Source: Phorcus lineatus
Taxonomy: Eukaryota; Mollusca; Gastropoda; Trochida; Trochidae
DNA: 64,000 nt
NCBI GenBank assembly: GCA_921293015.1
Contig: OV121093.1
Coordinates: 29,398,622-29,462,621, forward strand
Direction: 5' to 3'
The notes under the pieces were generated by a model. The model saw nothing but the letters and a program-made list of their open reading frames with translations. It was not told the DNA's origin and ran no database searches. The translations under genes were made by a program, and so were the position numbers. Shown here in pieces: positions 36,060 to 45,240 of the stretch. Each line of letters starts with the position of its first letter. Position 1 is the stretch's first letter.

Positions 36060-36386
36060 TAGTCAAGTAGAGTTTAGCACCCGTTTTCCGATATATATAT
36101 AACTCTCTTTATTCCTCTTAATATGGTTTAGCCTTAAAATATCTTTATCAACACAAAGCTTCTACTTCTCTTCTTTCACATCTCTTGCGCAACATCTCTC
36201 ACTGTTAAGATTATACCTTATTACTTTAAATTAAATAAATGAAATATAGATCATCAAATTAACAGTAATAATTCTCACACAGGCATTATACTTTCATAAG
36301 TGAACAATAATTTATTTGACAATTTAACAAACAAGTTTCCGATCTTCTACGAACAAATACCTAAAGCCTTTTTAAGATAATATACA
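36060..36386. other. decayed repeat sequence, no gene
   Basis: The cttaaaatatctttatcaac and tctacttctcttctttcaca region resembles family R1 internal sequence near 24750 and 63690. No coding potential. Confidence 0.4.
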
Positions 36387-36830
36387 AAACAACCGTTTGA
36401 GGACAACAGGCTCTGTTCACAGAGATCTGACGGTGCAAAAAGGGCTTGTCTTTCGGAAAGAACATTTTTCTTATTGTAAAAGTAGAGTTGTAGTTAAAAA
36501 GTCATTGCTGAGGTTAGTCAATAAGGAATTTATCATAATAACAAAATTAAGTAATAGAGTGGTAAATGAAGCTAACATATATAAATTCCTAATTTCCCAA
36601 ATTAATGTTTTGCTCTTTAAAAAGTCTCTCCATCGTTTTTTTTCCTTTTACGATTTGAAAGGTTACTGAGAGAAAATCTTACTCTTACTATCTAAACTAC
36701 ATATTGATACTTTGACATTTTGACACTGATTCACCGACTACGACAGGGGAGATGACTCTGCATGATCTTCACGCTTTTCACGAGCTACTCAGAAGCTGTT
36801 TATACATGTTACCTAACTTTAACTCCAGAC
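36387..36830 (+). repeat. dispersed repeat, family R1, near full-length
   Basis: Order: cgtttgaggacaacaggctc, gtaaatgaagctaacatata, actgagagaaaatcttactc, acatattgatactttgacat, cgacaggggagatgactctg, gcttttcacgagctactcag. The same order is found at 63381-63880. The 90-codon ORF at 36397-36669 is not conserved between copies. Confidence 0.65.
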
Positions 36831-37515
36831 AAAAAAATGGTATTGACAAAATAAATATGTAACATTCAAGTGAGAACGTATGCAACTTTCATTCAAAGAT
36901 TCGTTACTACTAACTTAAACAAGGATGACAAACACCAAGAGAAAGCACCTGTTAAAGATAAGTTCATTATGTAATTTCTTTGCGCAGGGATTTTATTATT
37001 CCCCAAACCATGTAACACATTCTGATGGATGCCTCTAAAATATAACTCCATGTAAACAATTGATTAATGTAGGACCAAATGATAACAACTAAACAGAAAC
37101 ACAGTAAAAGGTATCATTTCTCAAAGTTTGTATGAAAATTTAAAAATAAAGGTTACTCCCAGAGCTTTAACCACATTGAAAAGACATATTATGCATGGCA
37201 TGGTTGGACTGTGAAATTAATTGTAGTGTTAGTTCTCCTTCGCCTTGTTAATGTCATCATGAAAGCAATTATGAGCAGATACATATGGTAAGTACCAGTC
37301 GCCTATCACTGACCAGATACAAACAAGTGCCAAAGTTTAATTGATACGATGGATAACCGTTTTTATAAATCATTTTTTGCTTCAAACATAAGCTATTGCC
37401 AAATGTATTACCTTCAGATTACATATCATTAATTAACCTGATCATCCGTGGCCGTAAGGAAATAATTAAGTATTCACTCACGGTCCTTTGTAAAAACCAC
37501 TAAACCTTTCAAATC
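36831..37515. other. no gene seen
   Basis: AT-rich DNA without recognised features. Confidence 0.5.
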
Positions 37516-37519
37516 GCCG

Positions 37520-37985
37520 AAATTCAGACAGAGTGGGTCGTGAAAAGATGGAAGTTTGTTCCTCCACAGCTCAACCCAGCAGACAGCCTACGTAGAGTTA
37601 GCAACATTGGACAATGTGTGACCCATAGACCATCCTTCCTGCAATAAACCCAAACAGCATGGCCAGATCAGAGTGTATGGGAGCGAGCAGATTCACAAGG
37701 CGAACAAGAGGAAAATAAGAAGACAAAACAAGACTACACATTGGAAAAGACAATCCAAGGTCAAAAATGCTTCATTGCCTATGAGAGACATTCAAGTTAG
37801 CAGAAACTACTACATGTTACAGCATATTCTCTTGGCACGAATTGTCCAGGTCTATCCAGGAGAAGATGCAGTGGTACGAAACGTCAAACTGAAGACTCAG
37901 TGTGGAGAATATAAACGTTCTGTGCACAAATGGTCCTGGAGAGTGCAGCTGAGTATTCAGCAGAGTGACATTAAGCGTTAAGCCT
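37520..37985 (+). mobile_element. BEL/Pao LTR-retrotransposon scar
   Basis: The frame read from 37546 gives RWKFVPPQLNPADSLRR and later HRPSFLQ-stop-TQTAWP. This matches the RNase H end of BEL/Pao polyproteins (W-yVps..NPAD..SRG ... GP.FL ... WP). About 250 bp downstream, the ORF 37673-37981 has HILLARIVQVYPGEDAVV and LKTQCGEYKRSVHK, the integrase C-terminal DUF5641-type motif (P.GRV..V.PG.DG.VR...V.T..G...RPV.K). The integrase core between them is deleted, and a stop and frame change are present. No LTRs were seen. A dead fragment. Confidence 0.72.
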
Positions 37986-38168
37986 CATGCTCAAACGTTC
38001 TGTGCACAAATGTTGCATGGTCCTGGAGAGTGCAGCTGAGTATTCAGCAGAGTGACATTAAGCGTTAAGTCTCATGCTCAAACGTTCTGTGCACAAATGT
38101 TGCATGGTCCTGGAGAGTGCAGCTGAGTATTCGGCAGAGTGACATTAAGCGTTAAGCCTCATGCTCAA
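37913..38168 (+). repeat. 87-bp tandem repeat, three copies
   Basis: Copies start at 37913, 37993 and 38080 (aaacgttctgtgcacaaatg). The first is 80 bp and lacks gttgcat; the others are 87 bp. The array starts inside the BEL/Pao C-terminal coding remnant, so it amplified after that copy inserted. Confidence 0.9.
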
Positions 38169-39234
38169 CTCTGTTGTCGCTCCGGAGGTTGATTTGAATC
38201 GAAAGAGATTTTTTTTTTTTATCAAAGACTTATTTCATGTGTTTAATTTCTTTGAGTGAATATATATTCATATCAATTTATTATCAATTCAGTTTTCTCT
38301 AATAGGATTCAGTTTAGAGAAGTTAAGGGAAATTATCGCAGGTTTTTTTTACTATTACAAGTCAGAGCCAAGTTTATTGCGCTTATTTATTGATTTTCCA
38401 GTTATTGTAATAGGATATTTCCAGTTTCGGTTTTGACAAAGCATACTGTTGCTTGCCTCGAAATGTTTGCAAGTGTTCTTGCAAAGAGTATTATGTGAGG
38501 TTAACTCTTCAGGTAATTTTCATGTTTTGTGGTAATAACTTTATGTATTTACATTTCAGTTCATTTGTTAATTGTTATCTTTGATGTTTGAAGTATTTCA
38601 AGTTTCCCTGGCAAGTTCATGCTTGGGCGAGTCCATTATAATTCAGGATGGTGCTATTAGGGTGTGCGTATAATATAAGATGCTGTAAGTATTTTTTTCA
38701 GTAAGTACGAATAAATAAGGTGTATTTTCCTGGTCTATAGTATTTGTTAGGTCTAAATTGTACTTTGTAATGAGATGTGTTCACCCCTTTTGAGGAAATG
38801 AACCAGTCCATGAGCTAAAATCAGTTTTGATTTACAAGTAAATACATTCTTTTCTATTTGGAGATTATTTTCCTAAACTTTATGAAGTCGTGCTTTCAAT
38901 TAAGAAAATTATTTTTTCTGAGAATAAAAAGTATACAATTATAGTTTAACATATATATGCATTTACGCGAGGCTGATCAGACATGAAAAGAATGTGAAAA
39001 GGCCAAAATCACAAATGTACGTCAATCCTTGTTAATAACATCGTCCAATAAGTATAACCTACCAAGCACTATCAAGTTCACTGTCCTTTTCTCTGCTTTA
39101 AGTTAGTTTCCCTAAATGACATTTGAGTAGCGAGTAGAGGTACATAATCCGGCCTTTATTCAATGTAAATTTGCATCCAGCAAGTCTTTAAATCAGATGA
39201 CGTACAGTTAAGCATTTTAACTTTAAAATCAACT
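38169..39234. other. no gene seen
   Basis: AT-rich DNA downstream (minus strand) of the mucin-like exon. No feature recognised. Confidence 0.5.
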
Positions 39235-40109
39235 CTATTTAGAGGTAATTTTGGTGATATTAGCGCCAAGAAAAAGTAAACTTGTCATGTCTGCCGTTTT
39301 TGCCCCTGCTCTCGTCATTGAGGCCAAAAAATGTAAAAACCCTGCTGCCGGCGTCGTGGTTCTTAAGGTTGTTCTTTGTGCTGGTACAAACGTCGTTGTG
39401 ATTCTCAAGGTTATAGTTTGTGCTGGTACAAGGGTCGTTGTGATACGTAAGGTTGTACTCTGTGCTGGTACAAAGGTCGTTGTGATACGTAAGGTTGTAG
39501 TTTGTGCTGGTACAAGAGTCGTTGTGATACGTAAGGTTGTAGTTTGTGCTGGTACAAGGGTCGTTGTGATAGGTAAGGTGGTAGTTTGTACTGGTACAAG
39601 AGTCATTGTGATAGGTAAGGTGGTAGTTTGTACTGGTACAAGAGTCGTTGTGATACCCAAGGTTGTACTTTGTGCCGGTACAATGATTGTTGTGATACCC
39701 AAGGTTGTAGTTTGTGCTGGTACAAGGGTCGTTGTGATAGGTAACGTGGTAGTTTGTACTGGTACAAGAGTCGTTGTGATACCCAAGGTTGTACTTTGTG
39801 CTGGTACAAGGGACGTTGTGATAGGTAACGTGGTAGTTTGTACTGGTACAAGAATCGTTGTGATAGGTAAGGTGGTAGTAGACAATGGTAGAGTTGTTGT
39901 ACGCAATATGGGACTGGAGACAGTCAAAAGAGTCGTCGTTGTACTTGAGGTGGAACTTGATGCTGGTACAATAGTTGTAATGGAGACAGGTACAAAACTC
40001 GTCCTCGCATGTAGGGTGGTACTGGAGACTGGTACAAATGTTGTCGTAGTTCGTAAAGTGGAACTGATATGTATTTTACGTTTAAGGCGACTGTCTCCAT
40101 TTGTGAAAT
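39235..40109 (-). CDS. threonine-rich mucin-like protein, probable terminal exon
   Basis: On the minus strand a strong acceptor (ttttcttcttttatttcag, AG at 40111-40110) opens a frame that stays open for about 290 codons to a stop at 39235. It begins FTNGDSRLKRKIH, continues into Thr/Ser/Pro-rich sequence (STLRTTTTFVPVSS, ITTIVPASSSTSSTTTT), and then runs through about 13 units of TTTLPITTTLVPVQ-type 14-mers (42 bp each). It ends with a non-repeat tail (AAGFLHFLASMTRAGAKTAD ... NITKITSK). The composition is that of an O-glycosylated PTS domain of secreted or membrane mucins. The 5' exons and signal peptide were not found. The minus ORF at 40697-40933 (ATG in a good context, with CYCNVINECNRQQ) is only a weak candidate. 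A noncoding minisatellite with a chance open frame is the alternative, and the plus strand is also open across the array. Confidence 0.5.
39340..39900. repeat. 42-bp minisatellite within the mucin-like exon
   Basis: Units read gtcgttgtgatacgtaaggt followed by tgtagtttgtgctggtacaa(gg/ag) on the plus strand, period 42 bp (14 codons). Variation is mostly at single bases (cgtaagg/ggtaagg/cccaagg), and every unit keeps the reading frame. Confidence 0.92.
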
Positions 40110-40179
40110 CTGAAATAAAAGAAGAAAATGTAATTACATTAAAACCTTTTTATTCTCTCTCATAACCGTGTCTCTCTTG

Positions 40180-40655
40180 TTGTGTTGATGCATTTCTCAC
40201 TGCTAATGACTTTGTCACTTATCATGATGGTTGTCACTTTGGAATTGTTTTAAATCTATCATGCCTTAACACGTCTAATGCCTATGTTACTGCTAAGGTT
40301 TTTATAACTTCTCAGGTCTTTATCCCTTCTAAAGGCATCGACTTTTGATATCTTTGTTTCTTCTAAAGTCAATTCTAACGACATTATGACGTCTAATGTC
40401 TTTGTCACTGTTAATGTATTTGTCATTTCAATTGTCTTTTTGCATCTTATGAACTCATTCATGTCCTGCATGCTTTTGACTTGTAAAGGCCTATCAATAT
40501 TCATGGTTTTTTTTCAATATTTTAATCTGTTTGACAAGTTTAATGTATTTGCCACATTAAGTATCTCTGTAGCATAAAGTTTTAAATATTCCTTATTTCT
40601 ATGTTAAGTTTTGTCACTTTCAATATGTATATCGCCTCAAATGTCTTGATTATTT
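40180..40655. repeat. ancient degenerate 18-bp tandem repeat
   Basis: Successive 18-mers such as acgtctaatgtctttgtc, actgttaatgtatttgtc, taacttctcaggtcttta and acttgtaaaggcctatca line up under a consensus near acttctaatgtctttgtc. About 20 units can be laid out, with occasional indels. Because 18 is a multiple of three, the minus strand keeps an ORF (40259-40504) with TNTLTV/TKTLDV-like hexapeptides. It adjoins the mucin-like exon on its 5' (intron) side. Confidence 0.65.
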
Positions 40656-41870
40656 TTTAACTATTCCTAAAAAAATACGCCAGGATGAATTATTAGTCAT
40701 AAGATTAATAGAAAAATATTCATATGTTTATGTTGTGCACATATTTTTGCCGAGGAATGATTGTTACAGTAGGAAATCCCATTTTGTTGTCTGTTACATT
40801 CGTTTATGACGTTACAGTAGCAGGCAGTATCAAGGAGTGAAGTCTGTTTCCGGATATTTCCATGAGATATGAATTGAACATTAGTAAAATCTAAAATCTG
40901 TGTCAAAGAAAGTTTGTGTATGACCGTCGCCATATCATCCAGTTATAATATTGTATCTATGTTTTGCATAAATTGACTTCAATTTACATTACAATAATAA
41001 TTTCTATTCATATTGAAAGAATGAGGCAAAAATTAACCTTTAAATTTAGCTTTTACCCTCACAATAACTTCAACAAAATATAATAAGGATTTTCTTTAAG
41101 ATCAAATGGACCAATACATTGGTTGTACATAAATGTAGATAAACTGATTAAGGAATAAATGCCTCATTCATATTCCAATTATTGCATTCAACCACTTACA
41201 TTTAATTACGACTGCACTATGTTAAAAAAATATAAATTTAGAAGCCAATACGTTTAAGCTACATCACATATTGTAAACCCATGAAAATTAGTCATCATAA
41301 AATAGAAACAATGCTTTTGATAACTAAATTAGGTAGTTGGGTGCATACACAAAGTTTCTTCACATACTCGCCTATCCTAGTGTAATTTGGCATGTCTGTG
41401 AGACATAATATGATTGCAAAATGAAACGGATAATTATGAATTTTCCATACAGAAGTGACAACACAATCTTGTGTCATCGTATACAGTTGACCGTAATGGC
41501 TTTTCCCGGGTCACTGAAGGTCTAAGGGGTCAACATTTTGAAAACAGTCAATTTATTTTTATGAACAAATCTTTTAATGTGATCAACGACTTTAAATACA
41601 AGGCATGTTTGTTTGTTTGAATAACGTTAATATGATTTTGCTGAGTATTTTGTTCTCAGAGAGTCGAAATGAAATATTTTAATCGAAATTAGAGGAAAAT
41701 TCGATATTGTGACCCCTTCTGTGTATTTAATTATGGCAAAATTTAATTTGTTTTGCGTGAGAGACTAGACAATCTCACATTACGTTAAAGAATTGATATT
41801 TTATTAATTGACAATGAGACATCATATGACGGTTCTGCTGAATTTATTTGAAACTTTTGATATGCAGTCG
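40656..41870. other. no gene confirmed
   Basis: AT-rich DNA. The minus ORF 40697-40933 begins MATVIHKLSLTQILDF in a good translation context and has a cysteine cluster, but it has no signal peptide and no domain I recognise. Confidence 0.4.
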
Positions 41871-44026
41871 CACTATTTTCCTCATACAACCTCGATGCAG
41901 AGGAGTACACTATGCTGTACAACAACGTCCTGGCCACGATTTTGAACAAACACGCACCTGAAATTGAAAAACTGATACCATACCGCCCAGAAACACCTTG
42001 GCTTTTCACTGATGAAGTTAAAACTGCCAAGCAAGAACGTAGACGTGCCGAGCGTAAGTGGAAGAAAACGAGACTTGAAGTGCACCACCAGATATATAGA
42101 TCTGCAAGGAACAAAGTGTCAGCGGAAGTCAAACGTGCAAAGAAGAAGCAAATCAACACTGAGATCGAGCAGAGTGAGTCAAACCCACGCAAACTGTATA
42201 AACTTATGTTTACACTCATGGGTAAGACCTGTGATAAGAGCCTTCCATCTCAATTTGAAACCCTTGAGGAAACAACTGAGGCTTTCTCAACCTTCTTTCA
42301 TGACAAGGTGGCTACAATTCGGCAATCTTTCTGTGGGGATCCAATAGACCTGAACATCAACTCTGATGCCCCAAAGTTCCAAATATTTCACCCATTGTCA
42401 GAAGCAGAAGTGCTGAAGATCATCAGAAGCTCAAAACCAACTTTCTGTCCCCTAGATCCGATTCCTACCAGGATCCTGCTGGAACACATTGACGTGCTGC
42501 TGCCAGTAGTTACGCACGTTATCAATACCAGTCTGGAAAGTGGTACGGTACCAACTCCTTTCAAGAAGGCCTTGATCAAACCCCTCATAAAGAAACCGGG
42601 ATTAGATGCTGATACATTGAAGAATTTCCGGCCAGTGTCCAATCTCCCGTACTTGTCAAAGTTGGTAGAAAAGGCTGTATGTATTCAACTTCAAGATCAC
42701 ATCACAAGTAACAACCTTCAAGATCCTTATCAGTCAGCCTATCGCCATCGCCATAGTACGGAAACTGCACTAATCCATGTGACTGATAACATCAAAAACG
42801 GCATTGACAATGGGCAGATTTGTTTACTGGTTCTACTCGATTTGAGTTCGGCCTTTGACACAATAGATCACTCTGGTATTGTGTCTCGTCTTCAAACCGA
42901 ATTTGCGGTGGAGGGTACAGCATTGGAGTGGTTCTCGTCCTACCTCCGAGATCGTACACAGTCTGTCCACATACAAGATGTGTCCTCATCTCCTGTCTCC
43001 CTAACCTGTGGTGTCCCTCAAGGTTCGGTACTGGGACCAGTGCTGTTCACCCTCTATGTGAGACAACTTGGATCCATCATTGAGGACTTCAACATCTGTC
43101 GCCATGGCTATGCCGATGATGTTCAGCTGATTAGACTTTTTGATGCCAATCCTCAATCAGCTGTAACAGCTAGTCAAGACTTAACATCATGTTTCACCAC
43201 CATAAAATCTTGGACCTTGATTAACAAGCTGAAGCTCAATGATGATAAGACAGAGGTGATACAGATCGGCCCAAAGAGCAAGCAGAAGAAAACTGGACTC
43301 AGTAGTTTTGAAGCTGGTGATGCAGATATCCGATATGTACCCGTCGTAAAAGATCTCGGCATATACCTGGATTCTGAGCTGTCCCTAGAACACCAAGTTG
43401 CCCAGATTTCAAGAACATGTTACATGGTTCTCAGGAATATCGGTAGCATCAGGCACCTACTCACCAAGTCGTCAGTTTCTAAACTTGTTCTCTCGCTGGT
43501 CACCTCCCGTTTGGACTACTGTAATAGTCTCTTTGCCGGATCACCCAAACGACTTATTGACAAGCTTCAGAAAGTACAAAATCTGGCAGCTAGGATAGTG
43601 TCCCGGACCGGCAAACACGAACACATCACTCCAGTGTTGTACTCACTCCACTGGTTACCTGTTGAATACAGAATCAAGTACAAGATCCTCTGCCTCTCCT
43701 ACCAGTCTCACACAAACCAAGCTCCCCTCTACATGTCTGAACTACTGCAGCCTTATGTACCTGTCAGATCCCTCAGATCAGAAACTAAACACCTGTTCAC
43801 AATCCCTAAAGTAAGAACTGTGCGTTATGGGCAAAGCAGGTTTGCTTTCCAGGCCTCTACAGAATGGAATAAACTTCCAGAGGAAATCAAGCTATCCTCC
43901 TCACTGGACTCCTTCAAGTCAAGAGTGAAGACTCACCTGTTCCAACAGGCCTTCAAGTTGTGCGCCTAGAGCATACAGACTGTGTGAAAACGGCGCTATA
44001 TAAATAGACTATTATTATTATTAAAT
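41871..44026 (+). mobile_element. 5'-truncated LINE (CR1/L2-like group) with (ATT)n tail
   Basis: The element starts abruptly in the linker upstream of the reverse transcriptase (the frame is open before the first ATG: SYNLDAEEYT). It ends gaaaacggcgctatataaat plus an attatt run at about 44012-44024. The endonuclease half is absent, which is ordinary target-primed truncation. Its tail resembles that of SINE S1 at 5043-5345. No target duplication was identified. Confidence 0.88.
41912..43969 (+). CDS. LINE ORF2 reverse transcriptase (endonuclease domain missing)
   Basis: An uninterrupted 685-codon frame. A basic linker (TAKQERRRAERKWKKTRLEV) comes first. The reverse transcriptase motifs follow in order: KPLIKKPGLD, NFRPVSNLPYLSKLVEKAV, QSAYRHRHSTETAL, LLDLSSAFDTIDH (first catalytic Asp), GVPQGSVLGPVLF, HGYADDVQL (catalytic YADD), and LKLNDDKTEVIQIG. 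The post-RT region (KVQNLAARIVSR, HWLPVEYRIKYK, RTVRYGQSRFAFQAST, WNKLPEEIK) is typical of the CR1/L2/Rex1-type group. The protein would prime reverse transcription of LINE RNA at nicked DNA, but without the N-terminal endonuclease this copy is not autonomous. The lack of stops or frameshifts over 2 kb means recent insertion. Confidence 0.9.
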   Translation: MLYNNVLATILNKHAPEIEKLIPYRPETPWLFTDEVKTAKQERRRAERKWKKTRLEVHHQIYRSARNKVSAEVKRAKKKQINTEIEQSESNPRKLYKLMFTLMGKTCDKSLPSQFETLEETTEAFSTFFHDKVATIRQSFCGDPIDLNINSDAPKFQIFHPLSEAEVLKIIRSSKPTFCPLDPIPTRILLEHIDVLLPVVTHVINTSLESGTVPTPFKKALIKPLIKKPGLDADTLKNFRPVSNLPYLSKLVEKAVCIQLQDHITSNNLQDPYQSAYRHRHSTETALIHVTDNIKNGIDNGQICLLVLLDLSSAFDTIDHSGIVSRLQTEFAVEGTALEWFSSYLRDRTQSVHIQDVSSSPVSLTCGVPQGSVLGPVLFTLYVRQLGSIIEDFNICRHGYADDVQLIRLFDANPQSAVTASQDLTSCFTTIKSWTLINKLKLNDDKTEVIQIGPKSKQKKTGLSSFEAGDADIRYVPVVKDLGIYLDSELSLEHQVAQISRTCYMVLRNIGSIRHLLTKSSVSKLVLSLVTSRLDYCNSLFAGSPKRLIDKLQKVQNLAARIVSRTGKHEHITPVLYSLHWLPVEYRIKYKILCLSYQSHTNQAPLYMSELLQPYVPVRSLRSETKHLFTIPKVRTVRYGQSRFAFQASTEWNKLPEEIKLSSSLDSFKSRVKTHLFQQAFKLCA

Positions 44027-44755
44027 ATTTAGGATAATTTTTCAAAAAACATTCCTATAAACATGCACTTTCAGAAGTATGTTGTATAAATTAATCTGCC
44101 ATGATTATCTAAAATGTTTGTTGAATGGAAAAGGATCTTCAAGGAAAATAAAGAGTTTGTCAGTAACCACGAAAAACATTTATTCCATTAAACAGAATAG
44201 TTAATCACATAAACAAAAAATATACAGTTGTAAGTAAAGTATAGAAATTTTGCTAAAGAAATGTCAGTTTATTGCCCATTCAACCAAACTTTATGGTAGT
44301 TTAGATCGTCCTAAAATTTAGTCAGTTAAATTGCCTCTGGAACTGAACTGGAACATCAGCAGAAAGTGTATCTGCCTAGAGGGAAGAACTACTTTGGCGG
44401 ATATAGAGAATACTAAACGATGTTAATTTAATAACATATCTATGAAACGAGTGGATGGTATTCATATTTATCGAGCGAAAGCGAAGTTCAGTATTTTATT
44501 TATTATACTATGTTTACTCTCAATTCTCGTTGTTGTGCGTAGTAATACAATTCCTACAATAGACGCATAACATCATTAGACTGCATTGGAGAAATAGGTC
44601 AAGAGTAAGTCTGTTTACAACAGCTTTAATTTTGAACAATACAAATAGAAGGCACTCATTCGTGTTTTGGTCACTACGAACACAAATTGGCGAGTTAACA
44701 AAACATAACACCAGTCACTGAATTACTTGAATTATAGTTACTGAGTTGTGTGAAT
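44027..44755. other. no gene seen
   Basis: AT-rich DNA without recognised features. Confidence 0.5.
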
Positions 44756-44762
44756 GAGTGTC

Positions 44763-44787
44763 ACGTGATCGTGACGTCATTGGAATG
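44763..44787. promoter_or_regulatory. E-box/CRE palindrome pair
   Basis: gtcacgtgatcgtgacgtca contains CACGTG and TGACGTCA back to back. The same two palindromes stand in opposite order at 8070-8095. A further CACGTG lies at about 45214, just upstream (minus strand) of the ORF at 44809-45198. A regulatory role is inferred only from motif identity. Confidence 0.3.
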
Positions 44788-44808
44788 TGAGTTTTGAATC
44801 GCGATTCA

Positions 44809-45198
44809 TTAGTTTGAGTTAGTGTCAGTGGGAGGAACATTGTCCTTGTTGTTGCATATTAAGTTAACATTGATGACACAGTTGCTAATGGAACCACCGA
44901 AGATTGAGTTGATTGATCGAAATTCGGAAGCACTGACGCTGACATTTCTAGAATCGACCGAAATCGGTAGGGAGGACATCTCCCGATCTACTGACGAAAG
45001 CCCGCTTGACCCGGATTCGGAGGTCAGGTTTACATTTGAAGAAGATTGACCTTGAATAATAATTGTGCTGATATCTCCGTGCTGTTTCTCGGACAACTGA
45101 GAGTAATTATTTAGCTTTACGTGTTTTTTAAAAAAGAATTGTACTTTTATCTCGTACGTTTTTAATGTTAAGGGAACAATAGTTTTGACAGTCGCCAT
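44809..45198 (-). CDS. hypothetical 129-aa protein
   Basis: The ATG sits in a strong context (aaaATGGCG) and the frame is open for 129 codons. The first 40 residues are basic and hydrophobic (TYEIKVQFFFKKHVKLN). The middle is Ser-rich and polar (SSSNVNLTSESGSSGLSSVD). The C-terminus reads GGSISNCVINVNLICNN. No signal peptide or transmembrane segment. I do not recognise the family. The local sequence is richer in GC than its neighbours and is flanked by CACGTG and gtcacgtga/gtcatgtgac motifs in opposite orientation, so it could be a first exon, a small gene, or part of a short DNA element. Could also be chance. Confidence 0.3.
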   Translation of the reverse strand: MATVKTIVPLTLKTYEIKVQFFFKKHVKLNNYSQLSEKQHGDISTIIIQGQSSSNVNLTSESGSSGLSSVDREMSSLPISVDSRNVSVSASEFRSINSIFGGSISNCVINVNLICNNKDNVPPTDTNSN

Positions 45199-45240
45199 TT
45201 TTATTTACATCATCACGTGATAACTTGTCATGTGACTACA

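Noticed and set aside
36397..36669. 90-codon ORF starting MRTTGSVHRDL
   Set aside because: It lies within a dispersed repeat whose other copies (for example 63381-63880) encode nothing similar.
39251..40165. 304-codon plus-strand ORF (VVVIRKVVVCAGTR-type repeat)
   Set aside because: It is antisense to the mucin-like frame and open by periodicity. The minus strand has the strong splice acceptor and a plausible PTS composition.
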